Shown here: positions 1-6,898 of the stretch, piece by piece | Position numbering within the stretch: position 1 is the stretch's first letter | Layout of the letters: each line of letters starts with the position of its first letter | Assembly: GCA_038232255.1 (NCBI GenBank) | Contig: JBBSIF010000034.1 | Coordinates: 1 to 20,224 of the forward strand | Origin: JAWWPG01 sp038232255 | GTDB lineage: Bacteria; Actinomycetota; Actinomycetes; Propionibacteriales; Nocardioidaceae | DNA: 20,224 bases | Reading direction: 5' to 3' | The notes under the pieces: model-generated | Databases searched by the model: none | What the model saw: the letters and a program-made list of their open reading frames with translations, nothing else | Told to the model about the DNA's origin: nothing | Made by a program: the position numbers and the translations under genes

Positions 1-180
1 GTGTCGGCGGATGCGGCAACGGAGGGTCGAGCAGGTCCTGGGCTCGCAGCCAACGGATGAACGCCGACGCCTCGCCGCTGAGCCGGCTGGCGTCGTCCCG
101 GCGGAGCAGGTAGTGGTTCTGGCGCATGGGCACCGCCGCATTGTGTGCGACGAAGAAGCCCCTGTCCGCCACTGACGGCC
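1..180 (-). pseudogene. C-terminal fragment of a LysR-like regulator (cut by window edge)
   Basis: The minus strand stays open from about position 222 to the window edge. From about position 180 it reads as the end of a LysR-family effector domain: residues like VPMRQNHYLLRRDD, then SGEASAFIRWLRAQ, the kind of closing helix seen in GcvA-type regulators. Upstream of this stretch the frame holds only non-homologous codons and then a stop, so no DNA-binding domain is attached. I read it as a decayed regulator remnant. The rest of the frame runs off the left edge, so the 3' end is not visible. The family call rests on memory of LysR C-termini and is weak; it could also be the start of a small unrelated gene using the GTG at 172. 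Confidence 0.3.
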
Positions 181-216
181 TGGCTTGATCGCCGGGCCCA
201 AGCGACTTAGCGGATC

Positions 217-732
217 TCAGCTTTCATGGTCAACCAGCCGGATGCGGTAGCGACGGCGCATGGGGATGACGAACCACGAGACGACGTAGCCGGACGTTCC
301 CACCGCTGCTGCTACCGCGCCAGCGAGGTCTCCGAAGAGGACGCTGACGACCATCAGGACCGCCCCGGTCATGGCGAACGCGACACAACACATGCCAGCC
401 AACGTGAGGCGGTGCGCCGTCCGGACGAGGTACCGCTTGTCGCGCCGGCGAAACAGGACTCTGTGCAGCGCGGCAGGTGCCATCAGCAGCGTGCTCGCTG
501 TCGCGGCGCCGAGAAGCGTGACGAGGTACTCGACCTTCTGGAACGTCGTCACGCTGCCGAAGCGAGCGGCAAACGGGACCGTGAGAAGGAACGCGAACAG
601 CACCTGAACGCCCGTTTGCATGACACGAAGCTCGCTGACCAGCTCGACGAGGTTGCGGTCCAGGCGCTGCAGCTCCGTTTCCCCGCGCTCGCGTCGGCTC
701 CACGCCTCGTCGTGGCTCCAGACGTCCACCAT
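217..732 (-). CDS. DUF6328-like small integral membrane protein
   Basis: This frame encodes about 171 residues. A charged N-terminus (RNLVELVSELRVMQTGVQVLFAFLL) leads into four hydrophobic segments and a basic C-terminal tail (RRRYRIRL). The QxLxRNLxELxxELRVxQTGVQ pattern followed by a membrane bundle is what I know of the DUF6328 family of actinobacterial membrane proteins, whose function is unknown. I chose the ATG at 732. The same frame extends to a GTG at 762, but neither start has a convincing ribosome-binding site. The gene is divergent from the hydrolase remnant to its right and stands alone. The membrane location is read from the sequence; no role can be assigned. Confidence 0.75.
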   Translation of the reverse strand: MVDVWSHDEAWSRRERGETELQRLDRNLVELVSELRVMQTGVQVLFAFLLTVPFAARFGSVTTFQKVEYLVTLLGAATASTLLMAPAALHRVLFRRRDKRYLVRTAHRLTLAGMCCVAFAMTGAVLMVVSVLFGDLAGAVAAAVGTSGYVVSWFVIPMRRRYRIRLVDHES

Positions 733-939
733 CTTGATCAGCGTACGCGCGTGACCAGCCACAGATCACACGGATGTCTTCTCGCCAAGGCGCAGCAGGT
801 GAGCGATCGCGGCTTTCGGCGGCACACCCGCACTGCTAGAACGAGATACATGAACTCCCTGCGCGGGTTCCAGAGCGCTGAGCACGGTTGCCACCAGGTC
901 GAGGTCTGCCCGCCTGGGAGCCCTGGCTGGCCCGAGGCT

Positions 940-1415
940 CCGAGGTCACTCCGGGCCAGCGTGGCGGTCCGTCAGGTGCTGACGATGACGAGCGGTGTGA
1001 GCTGGGTCGAGGACTACCGTGACCCGGACAGCCCGGCATCTCGGATGCTCGCACGCTGGCGCACCGGCCAAGGAGGCTTACGGGACTGTCTGATGAGCAT
1101 TCATCGACGTCACCCGCCCGGGACCCGCTATGCCTACTCCAGTGCTGACTCCCTGGTCCTGGACTGGGTGCGTGAGCGAGCGACCGGCAGGACGTTCGCT
1201 GAGGCGATCGGCGACCTCTGGCAGCTCTGCGGCGCAGACCAGCCCGCGAGCATAGGATGGGCGGCCAGTTCGTCTACGTCGACCGGCTCCGTCGCACGGT
1301 GGTGGTGAAGACCTCTGCGTGGCCCTATGAGGACAGCTGGTGGGACCGGCAGTGCAGGGACCTGTGCTACCTCGGCCTGTCGGCGATAGCGGAGGCCGCG
1401 GCGATGCTCTCATGA
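940..1415 (+). pseudogene. serine hydrolase (beta-lactamase/NylB-like) with N-terminal and internal deletions
   Basis: From about position 961 the plus strand reads VAVRQVLTMTSGVSW, then HPPGTRYAYSSADSLVLDWVRERATGR. This is the region around the catalytic Tyr of class C beta-lactamase-fold hydrolases such as 6-aminohexanoate-dimer hydrolase. The SxxK nucleophile region that should precede it is absent. At about 1250 the match jumps into another frame (GGQFVYVDRLRRTVVVKTSAWPY, then DRQCRDLCYLGLSAIAEAA), the normal C-terminus of the same family, so roughly 120 residues of the middle are missing as well. The C-terminal frame stops at 1413-1415, overlapping the ATG of the next gene, so the two genes were probably once translated together. 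An active enzyme is not possible. Confidence 0.75.
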
Positions 1416-3070
1416 GCGGCACACATGCCCTCCTCACACTGGACCGAACGCTGGTGCCGGCAGCGGTCCTGCGAGCTGGTACGGCCGGCGCCTATCGCGC
1501 CATCGGCGGTGCTCCCGGCGAACCCCACGTCGTACGCACGGAGCTAGCGGGCGGGCCACCCGACGGGACCACGAGAGAGCCTCGCCCGCTCCTGACCTTC
1601 GCGCACGCCACCGACCTCCAGCTTGCCGACGTCCAGTCGCCTGCGCGGTTCGAGTTCTGCAACCAGTACGTGGACGACCCGAGGTTCCACCACCTGGTTC
1701 CCATGCACCGCCCCCAGGAAGCCCTCGCCGCTCGCGCCGCGCAGGCCATGGTGCGCACCCTGAACTCGCTCTACCACGGTCCACGGAGCGGAGCCGATAT
1801 CCAGCTCGTGATCACGACCGGGGACGCGATCGACAACGCCCAGTGGAACGAGCTGCGGACGTTCCTGGCTCTGCTCGAAGGCGGCCGGGTGCGGCCCGGC
1901 TCGGGAGGCCCGCGCTACGAAGGCGTGCAGTCCCTCGAATGGGGCGACGACAGCTACTGGCGACCGGACGGCGACGGGACCGTCGCCTCTGACTGGTACC
2001 AGCGGCGCTACGGGTTCCCGCACCTGCCGGGCCTGCTGGAGCGTGCGCTCGCCGACTTCCACTCGGGCGGGCTGCGACTGCCGTGGCTCGCGTGCGTCGG
2101 GAACCACGAAGTCCTGGTGCAAGGTCTCGGGAGAGTGACCGGCCCGCTGCAGCGGCATCTGGTGGGCGCGAGCAAACCCAGCGGCTCGTTGGCCGACCTC
2201 GATCTCGACGCGCTGCACGAGGTCTTCATCGAGTCCCCGGAGAGCTTCCTGTCCGGTCCGCAGCACTCCGTGACCCCAGATCCCGGCCGACGCGCGGTGG
2301 GCCGAGCTGAGTTTGTCGACGCGCACTTCTCGCCGCTGTCCCGCCCGTTCGGTCACGGCTTCACGGACGAGAACCGCCGGTCGGGCACGGCCTACTACGT
2401 GCACGATGTCGGCGAGGTGCGGCTGATCTGCCTCGACACCACCTCCGCCGCGGGGTCGGCGGCCGGTTGCCTGGACGAGGACCAGGCTGGCTGGCTGCGA
2501 GACCGGCTCGAGGAGGTGCACTCCCAACGCCTCACAGCGGAGGGCACGATGGTCGCCACCGGACAGAGCGACCGGCTCGTGGTGCTGTTCTCCCACCACG
2601 GCATCGACACTCTGACCAACACGCGCTGGCTACCGACGGGGCCGCATGCGTCGCGACTGGTCGGGCGTCCTGAGCTGACGGACATGCTGCACCGGTATGG
2701 CAACGTCATCGCCTGGGTGAACGGTCACGCGCACCTCAACCGGGCGACGCCACGAGCCGACCCGCTGGGTCGAAGTGGAGGCTTCTGGGAGATCACCTCG
2801 TCTTCGTTGATGGACTGGCCGTGTCAGGCCAGGCTGGTGGAGGTGCTCGACAACCGTGACGGCACGCTTTCGCTCGTCTGCACCATGGTCGACCACGACG
2901 GCGCCGTGCGACCCGAGCCGGACCGGCCGTGGACGGGGCAGTGGCTCGCGGGCCTGCACCGTGAGCTGGCCGGAAACGAGCCGTGGCGCGGGTTCACCTC
3001 GCTCGCACGAGGAGATCTTGCTGACCGGAACGTCGACCTGCGGCTCCCGGCGCCGTTCCCACTGCCGTGA
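1412..3070 (+). CDS. TIGR03767-type metallophosphoesterase
   Basis: This gene encodes 552 residues with the calcineurin-like metallophosphoesterase signatures in order: HATDLQ (Asp68, with Gln70 where many members have His), GDAIDNAQ (Asp138, Asn142), GNHE (Asn231, His232), SHHG (His395/396) and NGHAH (His439, His441). These residues normally ligate a dinuclear metal centre that hydrolyses phosphate esters. The long architecture and the HATDLQLADVQSPARFE opening match the actinobacterial family TIGR03767, whose substrate is unknown to me. I see no signal peptide from the chosen start, although relatives are often secreted. The ATG at 1412 overlaps the stop of the preceding hydrolase remnant. 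The frame extends upstream to 1340, but that part lies within the remnant. Confidence 0.88.
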   Translation: MSGTHALLTLDRTLVPAAVLRAGTAGAYRAIGGAPGEPHVVRTELAGGPPDGTTREPRPLLTFAHATDLQLADVQSPARFEFCNQYVDDPRFHHLVPMHRPQEALAARAAQAMVRTLNSLYHGPRSGADIQLVITTGDAIDNAQWNELRTFLALLEGGRVRPGSGGPRYEGVQSLEWGDDSYWRPDGDGTVASDWYQRRYGFPHLPGLLERALADFHSGGLRLPWLACVGNHEVLVQGLGRVTGPLQRHLVGASKPSGSLADLDLDALHEVFIESPESFLSGPQHSVTPDPGRRAVGRAEFVDAHFSPLSRPFGHGFTDENRRSGTAYYVHDVGEVRLICLDTTSAAGSAAGCLDEDQAGWLRDRLEEVHSQRLTAEGTMVATGQSDRLVVLFSHHGIDTLTNTRWLPTGPHASRLVGRPELTDMLHRYGNVIAWVNGHAHLNRATPRADPLGRSGGFWEITSSSLMDWPCQARLVEVLDNRDGTLSLVCTMVDHDGAVRPEPDRPWTGQWLAGLHRELAGNEPWRGFTSLARGDLADRNVDLRLPAPFPLP

Positions 3071-3082
3071 GGATCCACCTCA
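3068..3082. promoter_or_regulatory. TGAGG-N5-CCTCA inverted repeat before the IclR gene
   Basis: A perfect 5-bp inverted repeat with a 5-nt spacer spans the stop codon of the phosphoesterase gene and ends 17 bp before the preferred start of the IclR gene. It could be a small hairpin or an autoregulatory operator. Such a short repeat is also expected by chance in GC-rich DNA. Confidence 0.2.
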
Positions 3083-3098
3083 TGCCACGATGGGCCGG

Positions 3099-3896
3099 AT
3101 GACCAGCGCGGCCGATGACGTTCCGATGACCCAGGGTGCAGAGCCCGGTCGCGTCCAGTCGGTCGACCGCGCCCTCAGGCTGCTTGACCGCGTGGCCGCG
3201 GCTGGGTCGCGCGGAGGGACGGTGGCGGAGCTCGCCGCGCAGTGCCGCCTCAACCGCGCAACGGCCTGGCGGCTTCTCGGGACACTGGAGGCCCATCGTC
3301 TGGTGGAGCGCGACCCGAGCACCAACTGCTACCACATCGGCTTCGCGTTGATCCGGATGTCGGCCGCCGCGGGCTACGACGGCGTGGTGAGAAGGACACG
3401 TCCCATCCTCGAGCGGGTATCCGCGCAGACCGGTGAGACGGCTGACCTGGCCGTAGCCGGGTTGCATGGGGTGACCTACGTCGGGGAGGTAGCACCTCCC
3501 TCCGTGCTGGCGGTCAGCTGGCTCGCCCGCGAAGTGCCGCTGCACGCCACCTCGACGGGCAAGGCCTTTCTCGCCTGGCTCCCTCCTGAGGAGGCTCTCG
3601 GACTGCTCGAGGTGCCCCTGCGTGGCTTCACCGACACCACGGTGACTGACCCGAAACGTCTGCTGGAAGAGCTGACCGAGACCCGTGCCCGCGGCTATGC
3701 GGAATGCGCTGGAGAGCTCGAGCCGACGTTGTACGGGGTGTCCGCGCCGGTGCTGAACACGCAGGACGGCGGCCGGCCGCTGGCGGTCTTCAGCATCTGG
3801 GGGCCGGTCAACCGGGTGCCCGTCTCGCGGTTCTCCGCGCTAGGGCTCGTCGCGATCCAGGCGGCAGCCGACGTCCGCGCCACCATCACGGCCTGA
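3099..3896 (+). CDS. IclR-family transcriptional regulator
   Basis: The protein has 265 residues and the standard IclR layout. After a short tail comes VQSVDRALRLLDRVA, leading into a winged helix-turn-helix (TVAELAAQCRLNRATAWRLLGTLEAHRLVER). A C-terminal effector domain follows, with LHATSTGKAFLAWLPPEE, GYAECAGELEPTLYGVSAPV and a closing helix. IclR proteins commonly control catabolic operons next to them and bind pathway intermediates. This one lies directly upstream of, and on the same strand as, the carnitine/butyrobetaine genes, with a 137-bp gap that carries inverted repeats, so it is probably their regulator. The start is uncertain: ATGs at 3090, 3099 and 3126 are all in frame and none has a strong ribosome-binding site. 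Confidence 0.92.
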   Translation: MTSAADDVPMTQGAEPGRVQSVDRALRLLDRVAAAGSRGGTVAELAAQCRLNRATAWRLLGTLEAHRLVERDPSTNCYHIGFALIRMSAAAGYDGVVRRTRPILERVSAQTGETADLAVAGLHGVTYVGEVAPPSVLAVSWLAREVPLHATSTGKAFLAWLPPEEALGLLEVPLRGFTDTTVTDPKRLLEELTETRARGYAECAGELEPTLYGVSAPVLNTQDGGRPLAVFSIWGPVNRVPVSRFSALGLVAIQAAADVRATITA

Positions 3897-3926
3897 GAAG
3901 CCCGGCTCCGGCGACGCCGCGGACCC

Positions 3927-3990
3927 TTGACAGCAGCGGTCAGTTGGGAGAACTGTTCGTATCGTGCGATCGTGATCTCGCATAGCGAAC
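3927..3990. promoter_or_regulatory. candidate IclR operator and promoter region of the catabolic operon
   Basis: The gap between the IclR gene and the BKACE gene holds a TTGACA hexamer (3927-3932), a perfect CAGTT-N5-AACTG repeat (3941-3955), and a wider inverted pair GTTCGTAT (3955-3962) / ATAGCGAAC (3982-3990). Between the pair lies a short direct repeat ATCGTGCGATCGTG. Half-sites of the GTTCG/CGAAC kind occur in known IclR-family operators. No convincing -10 follows the TTGACA at normal spacing, so the exact promoter is not placed. Confidence 0.4.
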
Positions 3991-4033
3991 TGGCTCGCAT
4001 CTGTGGAGTGCTGGTGGTCCGGAGGAGGGTCCA

Positions 4034-4972
4034 ATGGCGGAGTCACGCAAGGTCATCATCACGTGCGCGGTGACAGGTTCCGGACACACGCCGACCATGT
4101 CGCCACACCTGCCCTACTCGGTCGAGGACGTGGTCAGCCAGTCCGTGGCCGCGGTCCAGGCCGGTGCTGCTGTCATCCATCTCCATGCCCGGGACCCGCG
4201 CGACGGCAGCCCGACGGCGGATCCGGCGGTCTTCCTCGAGTACCTCAAGGGCATCAAGGACTCCACCGACGCGGTGGTGAGCATCACCAGCGGTGGCGGG
4301 ACCGGGATGACCGTCGCCGACCGGCTGCGGGTGATCTACGAGACCAAGCCCGAGCTCTGCACGCTCAACCTGGGGACGTTCAACTACGGAAGCTTCCCGA
4401 TGATCCCCAAGTACGCCGGCACGTGGAAGTTCGACTGGGAGGAGCCGTACCTGGAGAGCACGCGAACAGAGCCGTTCGTGAGCACGTTCGCCGACATCGA
4501 GCACATGCTCACAAACGTCCGGCAACAGACAGGTGCGCGGTTCGAGTACGAGGCTTATGACATCGGCCATCTCTACACGCTGGCCTACTACCTCGACGCC
4601 GGGCTCGTGGAGCCGCCCATCTTCCTGCAGACGATCCTGGGCGTGATGGGCGGCATCGGCGCGGAGGTGGAGCACCTGGCCCACATGAAGTCGACGGCGG
4701 ACCGCCTCCTCGGCAGCTCCTACGAGTGGTCGGTGCTTGGCGCCGGGCGGCACCAGTTCAACATGATCACGGTCTCCGCCGTGATGGGTTCACACGTGCG
4801 GGTCGGTCTCGAGGACGGTCTCTTCATCGGCCGGGGGCGGCTCGCTGAGTCGAATGCGGAGCAGGTCGCCAAGATCAGGCGGATTCTGGGCGAGCTCTCC
4901 CTGGAGGTGGCGACCCCGGAGGACGCCCGGAGGATCCTGGGCCTCAAGGGCCTGGACCAGGTTGGCTGGTGA
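4034..4972 (+). CDS. BKACE (DUF849) beta-keto acid cleavage enzyme, probably 3-dehydrocarnitine cleavage
   Basis: This 312-residue TIM-barrel protein belongs to the BKACE family. Members transfer the CoA of acetyl-CoA while cleaving a beta-keto acid, releasing acetoacetate and a new acyl-CoA. Zinc-ligand positions are visible as VIHLHARD (His49, His51) and the Glu of VGLEDG (Glu260). EYEAYD (Glu173), GRHQFN and the family ending RLAESNAEQV are also present. The next gene is a carnitine dehydrogenase, which makes 3-dehydrocarnitine the likely substrate and betainyl-CoA the product. From memory, the characterised Pseudomonas enzyme CdhB has HCHVRDP here instead of HLHARDP, so this is not an obvious orthologue and the substrate is inferred from context. 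The ATG follows a strong GGAGGAGGG site (4021-4029). It is the first gene of the operon. Confidence 0.88.
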   Translation: MAESRKVIITCAVTGSGHTPTMSPHLPYSVEDVVSQSVAAVQAGAAVIHLHARDPRDGSPTADPAVFLEYLKGIKDSTDAVVSITSGGGTGMTVADRLRVIYETKPELCTLNLGTFNYGSFPMIPKYAGTWKFDWEEPYLESTRTEPFVSTFADIEHMLTNVRQQTGARFEYEAYDIGHLYTLAYYLDAGLVEPPIFLQTILGVMGGIGAEVEHLAHMKSTADRLLGSSYEWSVLGAGRHQFNMITVSAVMGSHVRVGLEDGLFIGRGRLAESNAEQVAKIRRILGELSLEVATPEDARRILGLKGLDQVGW

Positions 4973-5934
4973 GTTGCGAGGGACGCCCCGCGCCGGACGC
5001 CGTACGCACCGTCGCTGTCGTCGGCGCGGGCGTCATCGGCGGTGGCTGGGCGGCCCACTTCCTGCGCACGGGCTACGACGTCGTGGCGTGGGACCCTGCG
5101 TCGAACGCATCCGAGAGGCTCTCGAGGCTGCTGGACACCGCCTGGCCGGCGCTCGAGCGACTCGGGCTGCGGAACGGCGCCAGCCGCGACCGGCTGCGTA
5201 TCGCCGACACCCTCGAGGACGCCGTCGCCGGGGCCGACTTCATCCAGGAGTCCTCACCGGAGATGCTCCCGGCCAAGGTGGCGCTGCTCGCAGCCATCGA
5301 TGGAGCGGCCAGGCCGGATGTCGTGGTGGGCTCGAGCACGTCGGGCATCGCGATGAGCGATATGGCTGTGGAGTGTGCGACACCCGATCGCTTCGTGGTG
5401 GGGCATCCCTTCAACCCGCCGTACCTCATCCCGCTCGTCGAGGTGGTAGGTGGCAGGGGCACCGACGCGGGGACCGTGGCCTGGGCGGAAGCGTTCTACA
5501 CGCTGGCGGGCAAGATCTGCCTGACCATGGATCATGAGGTGTCGGGCTTCGTCGGAAACCGACTCCAAGAGGCCATGTGGCGCGAGGCGCTGCATATGAT
5601 CGACTCGGGGCAGGCGACAGCCCAACAGATCGACGACTCGATCGTGCACGGCCCAGGCCTGCGCTGGGCACTGATGGGCCCGATCCTGACGTTCCATCTC
5701 GCCGGTGGACCGGGCGGCATGGCGCACATGCTGGACCACTTCGGCCCCGCCTTGCTGGAGCCGTGGACCCGCCTGGATGCACCACTCTTGACCCCGCAGC
5801 TGCGTGACCGCGTGGTCTCCGGGGCGGCGGCGACGGCAGGCGGGCGGACCGTCTCCGAGCTGGAGCAGCGCCGCGACGCGTTCCTCGTGGACCTCCTGCT
5901 GCTTCTCGAGGAGCACCGGGTTCTCGATGGGTGA
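4969..5934 (+). CDS. lcdH: L-carnitine dehydrogenase (3-hydroxyacyl-CoA dehydrogenase superfamily)
   Basis: The protein has 321 residues and starts at a GTG that overlaps the previous stop by 4 bp. An N-terminal Rossmann domain shows GAGVIGGGW (Gly19, Gly21, Gly24), with Asp42 at the end of strand 2 marking NAD preference. The catalytic dyad of the superfamily is His146 (GHPFNPPY) and Glu158 (LVEVVGG). The C-terminal half carries REALHM, GLRWALMGPILTFHLAGG and FGPALLEPWT. These segments recall bacterial L-carnitine 3-dehydrogenase more closely than FadB/Hbd-type enzymes. The predicted reaction is L-carnitine plus NAD+ to 3-dehydrocarnitine, which feeds the adjacent BKACE. In some rhizobial relatives a thioesterase domain is fused to the C-terminus. 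Here the thioesterase is the next gene, overlapping by 8 bp, which supports the assignment. Confidence 0.87.
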   Translation: MSCEGRPAPDAVRTVAVVGAGVIGGGWAAHFLRTGYDVVAWDPASNASERLSRLLDTAWPALERLGLRNGASRDRLRIADTLEDAVAGADFIQESSPEMLPAKVALLAAIDGAARPDVVVGSSTSGIAMSDMAVECATPDRFVVGHPFNPPYLIPLVEVVGGRGTDAGTVAWAEAFYTLAGKICLTMDHEVSGFVGNRLQEAMWREALHMIDSGQATAQQIDDSIVHGPGLRWALMGPILTFHLAGGPGGMAHMLDHFGPALLEPWTRLDAPLLTPQLRDRVVSGAAATAGGRTVSELEQRRDAFLVDLLLLLEEHRVLDG

Positions 5935-6409
5935 GCCACCGACGCCGTTCTCGACGTACCGCACCCGGGTGCGAGAGGAGTGGGTGGACTACAACGGCCA
6001 CATGCACGACTCGAGCTACGGGACTGTGCTCAGCGACGCCAACGAGGAGCTGTTCGAAGCGCTCGGCCTCAGTGTCGACTACCGCGCCACCGCGGGGGCC
6101 GCGTTCTTCACCGTGGAGTGCCACATCCGCTATCTCGCGGAATGCCTGCTCGGTCAGGTGCTGCTCGCCTCCACCATCATGGTGGCCGCGGATGCCAAGA
6201 TGGTGCGGTTGTACACCGAGCTCCTGCACGAGGACGGCCGGCCGGCTGCGACGGCAGACTCGGTGTACCTTCACGTGGTGCTGGCGCTGGGCAGGACCAC
6301 GGCCATGCCGCCCGACCGGTGTGATCGAGTTCTCGACATGCTCTCCGCCCACGCAGGTCTGCCGCGTCCGGCCCACCTCGGTCTCGGTGTGGGAGCCACT
6401 CGTGCCTGA
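5927..6409 (+). CDS. hotdog-fold acyl-CoA thioesterase (first of a tandem pair)
   Basis: This 160-residue protein is of the 4HBT/YbgC hotdog type. Its N-terminal WVDYNGHMHDSSY motif (Asp21, Asn23, His25) is the active-site segment, followed by the long helix and the beta strands of a single hotdog domain. The ATG lies inside the last codons of the dehydrogenase gene (8-bp overlap), implying translational coupling. In carnitine-degrading bacteria a thioesterase of this sort hydrolyses betainyl-CoA made by the BKACE step. As the gene directly after the dehydrogenase it is the better candidate for that role, but its paralogue at 6402-6890 could do the same, so the division of labour is inferred. 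The last 20 or so residues are less typical of the family. Confidence 0.85.
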   Translation: MGEPPTPFSTYRTRVREEWVDYNGHMHDSSYGTVLSDANEELFEALGLSVDYRATAGAAFFTVECHIRYLAECLLGQVLLASTIMVAADAKMVRLYTELLHEDGRPAATADSVYLHVVLALGRTTAMPPDRCDRVLDMLSAHAGLPRPAHLGLGVGATRA

Positions 6410-6890
6410 CGCCCCCATCCCCGCCCCTCTTCGCCTGCATCGCGCGACGGTCAAGCCCGCATGGGTGGACTACAACCGGCACATGAGCGAGTCGTGCTAC
6501 CTGCTGGCCTTCGGGGACAACGCCGATGCGTTCTTCCGCTATCTCGGCATCGACGAGGAGTATCGGACGGGTGGGCACTCGCTCTACACGCTCGAGACTC
6601 ACCTGCACCATCGCCGAGAGGTGAGTGAGGGAGAGTCGCTGGTCATGACGTTGCGCGTGCTGGACCACGACAGCAAGCGGGTGCACGTCTTCCATGAGAT
6701 GTTCGCGGGCGACAGCGACCTGCTGGTGGCCACCGCTGAGCAGATGCTGGTCCACGTCGACACCGGGGCCGCCAGATCGGCCCCGATACCCCCGCACGTC
6801 GCGGCACGTCTGACGGCGATCCGTCGAGCACATTCAGCGCTTGCCGTGCCGGATGTCGTCGGCAGGCCGATGCGTATCGACCGCGACTAG
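6402..6890 (+). CDS. hotdog-fold acyl-CoA thioesterase (second of a tandem pair)
   Basis: This second hotdog domain of 162 residues starts at a GTG that overlaps the first thioesterase by 8 bp. It has the same active-site segment, WVDYNRHMSESCY (Asp23, Asn25, His27), then a family-like strand pattern (LYTLETHLHHRREV, MTLRVLDHDSKRVHVFHEMF) and the ending LVATAEQMLVHVD. It differs widely from its neighbour outside the motif, so the pair looks like an old duplication or two separate recruitments rather than a recent copy. A pathway starting from butyrobetaine needs two CoA releases, carnitinyl-CoA to carnitine and betainyl-CoA to betaine, which would explain keeping two enzymes. Which one does which cannot be told from sequence. 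Confidence 0.85.
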   Translation: MPDAPIPAPLRLHRATVKPAWVDYNRHMSESCYLLAFGDNADAFFRYLGIDEEYRTGGHSLYTLETHLHHRREVSEGESLVMTLRVLDHDSKRVHVFHEMFAGDSDLLVATAEQMLVHVDTGAARSAPIPPHVAARLTAIRRAHSALAVPDVVGRPMRIDRD

Positions 6891-6898
6891 GAGGACCC

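Noticed and set aside
226..960. Start of a long plus-strand frame (226-1308) running antisense to the DUF6328 gene
   Set aside because: Only its last third (after about 961) resembles a protein, the serine hydrolase remnant. The first part is antisense to a real membrane-protein gene and has no family features.
1544..2599. 351-codon frame on the minus strand inside the phosphoesterase gene
   Set aside because: It mirrors a confidently assigned gene in GC-rich DNA, where antisense frames stay open. Its residues show no motif or natural start.
4034..4972. Assignment of the BKACE gene to lysine fermentation (3-keto-5-aminohexanoate cleavage)
   Set aside because: That pathway needs aminomutases and a 3,5-diaminohexanoate dehydrogenase, none of which is present. 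Neighbours are carnitine/CaiD genes.
4969..5934. Ordinary fatty-acid 3-hydroxyacyl-CoA dehydrogenase
   Set aside because: The C-terminal half (GLRWALMGPILTFHLAGG, FGPALLEPWT) and the BKACE and thioesterase neighbours fit carnitine dehydrogenase better than beta-oxidation.
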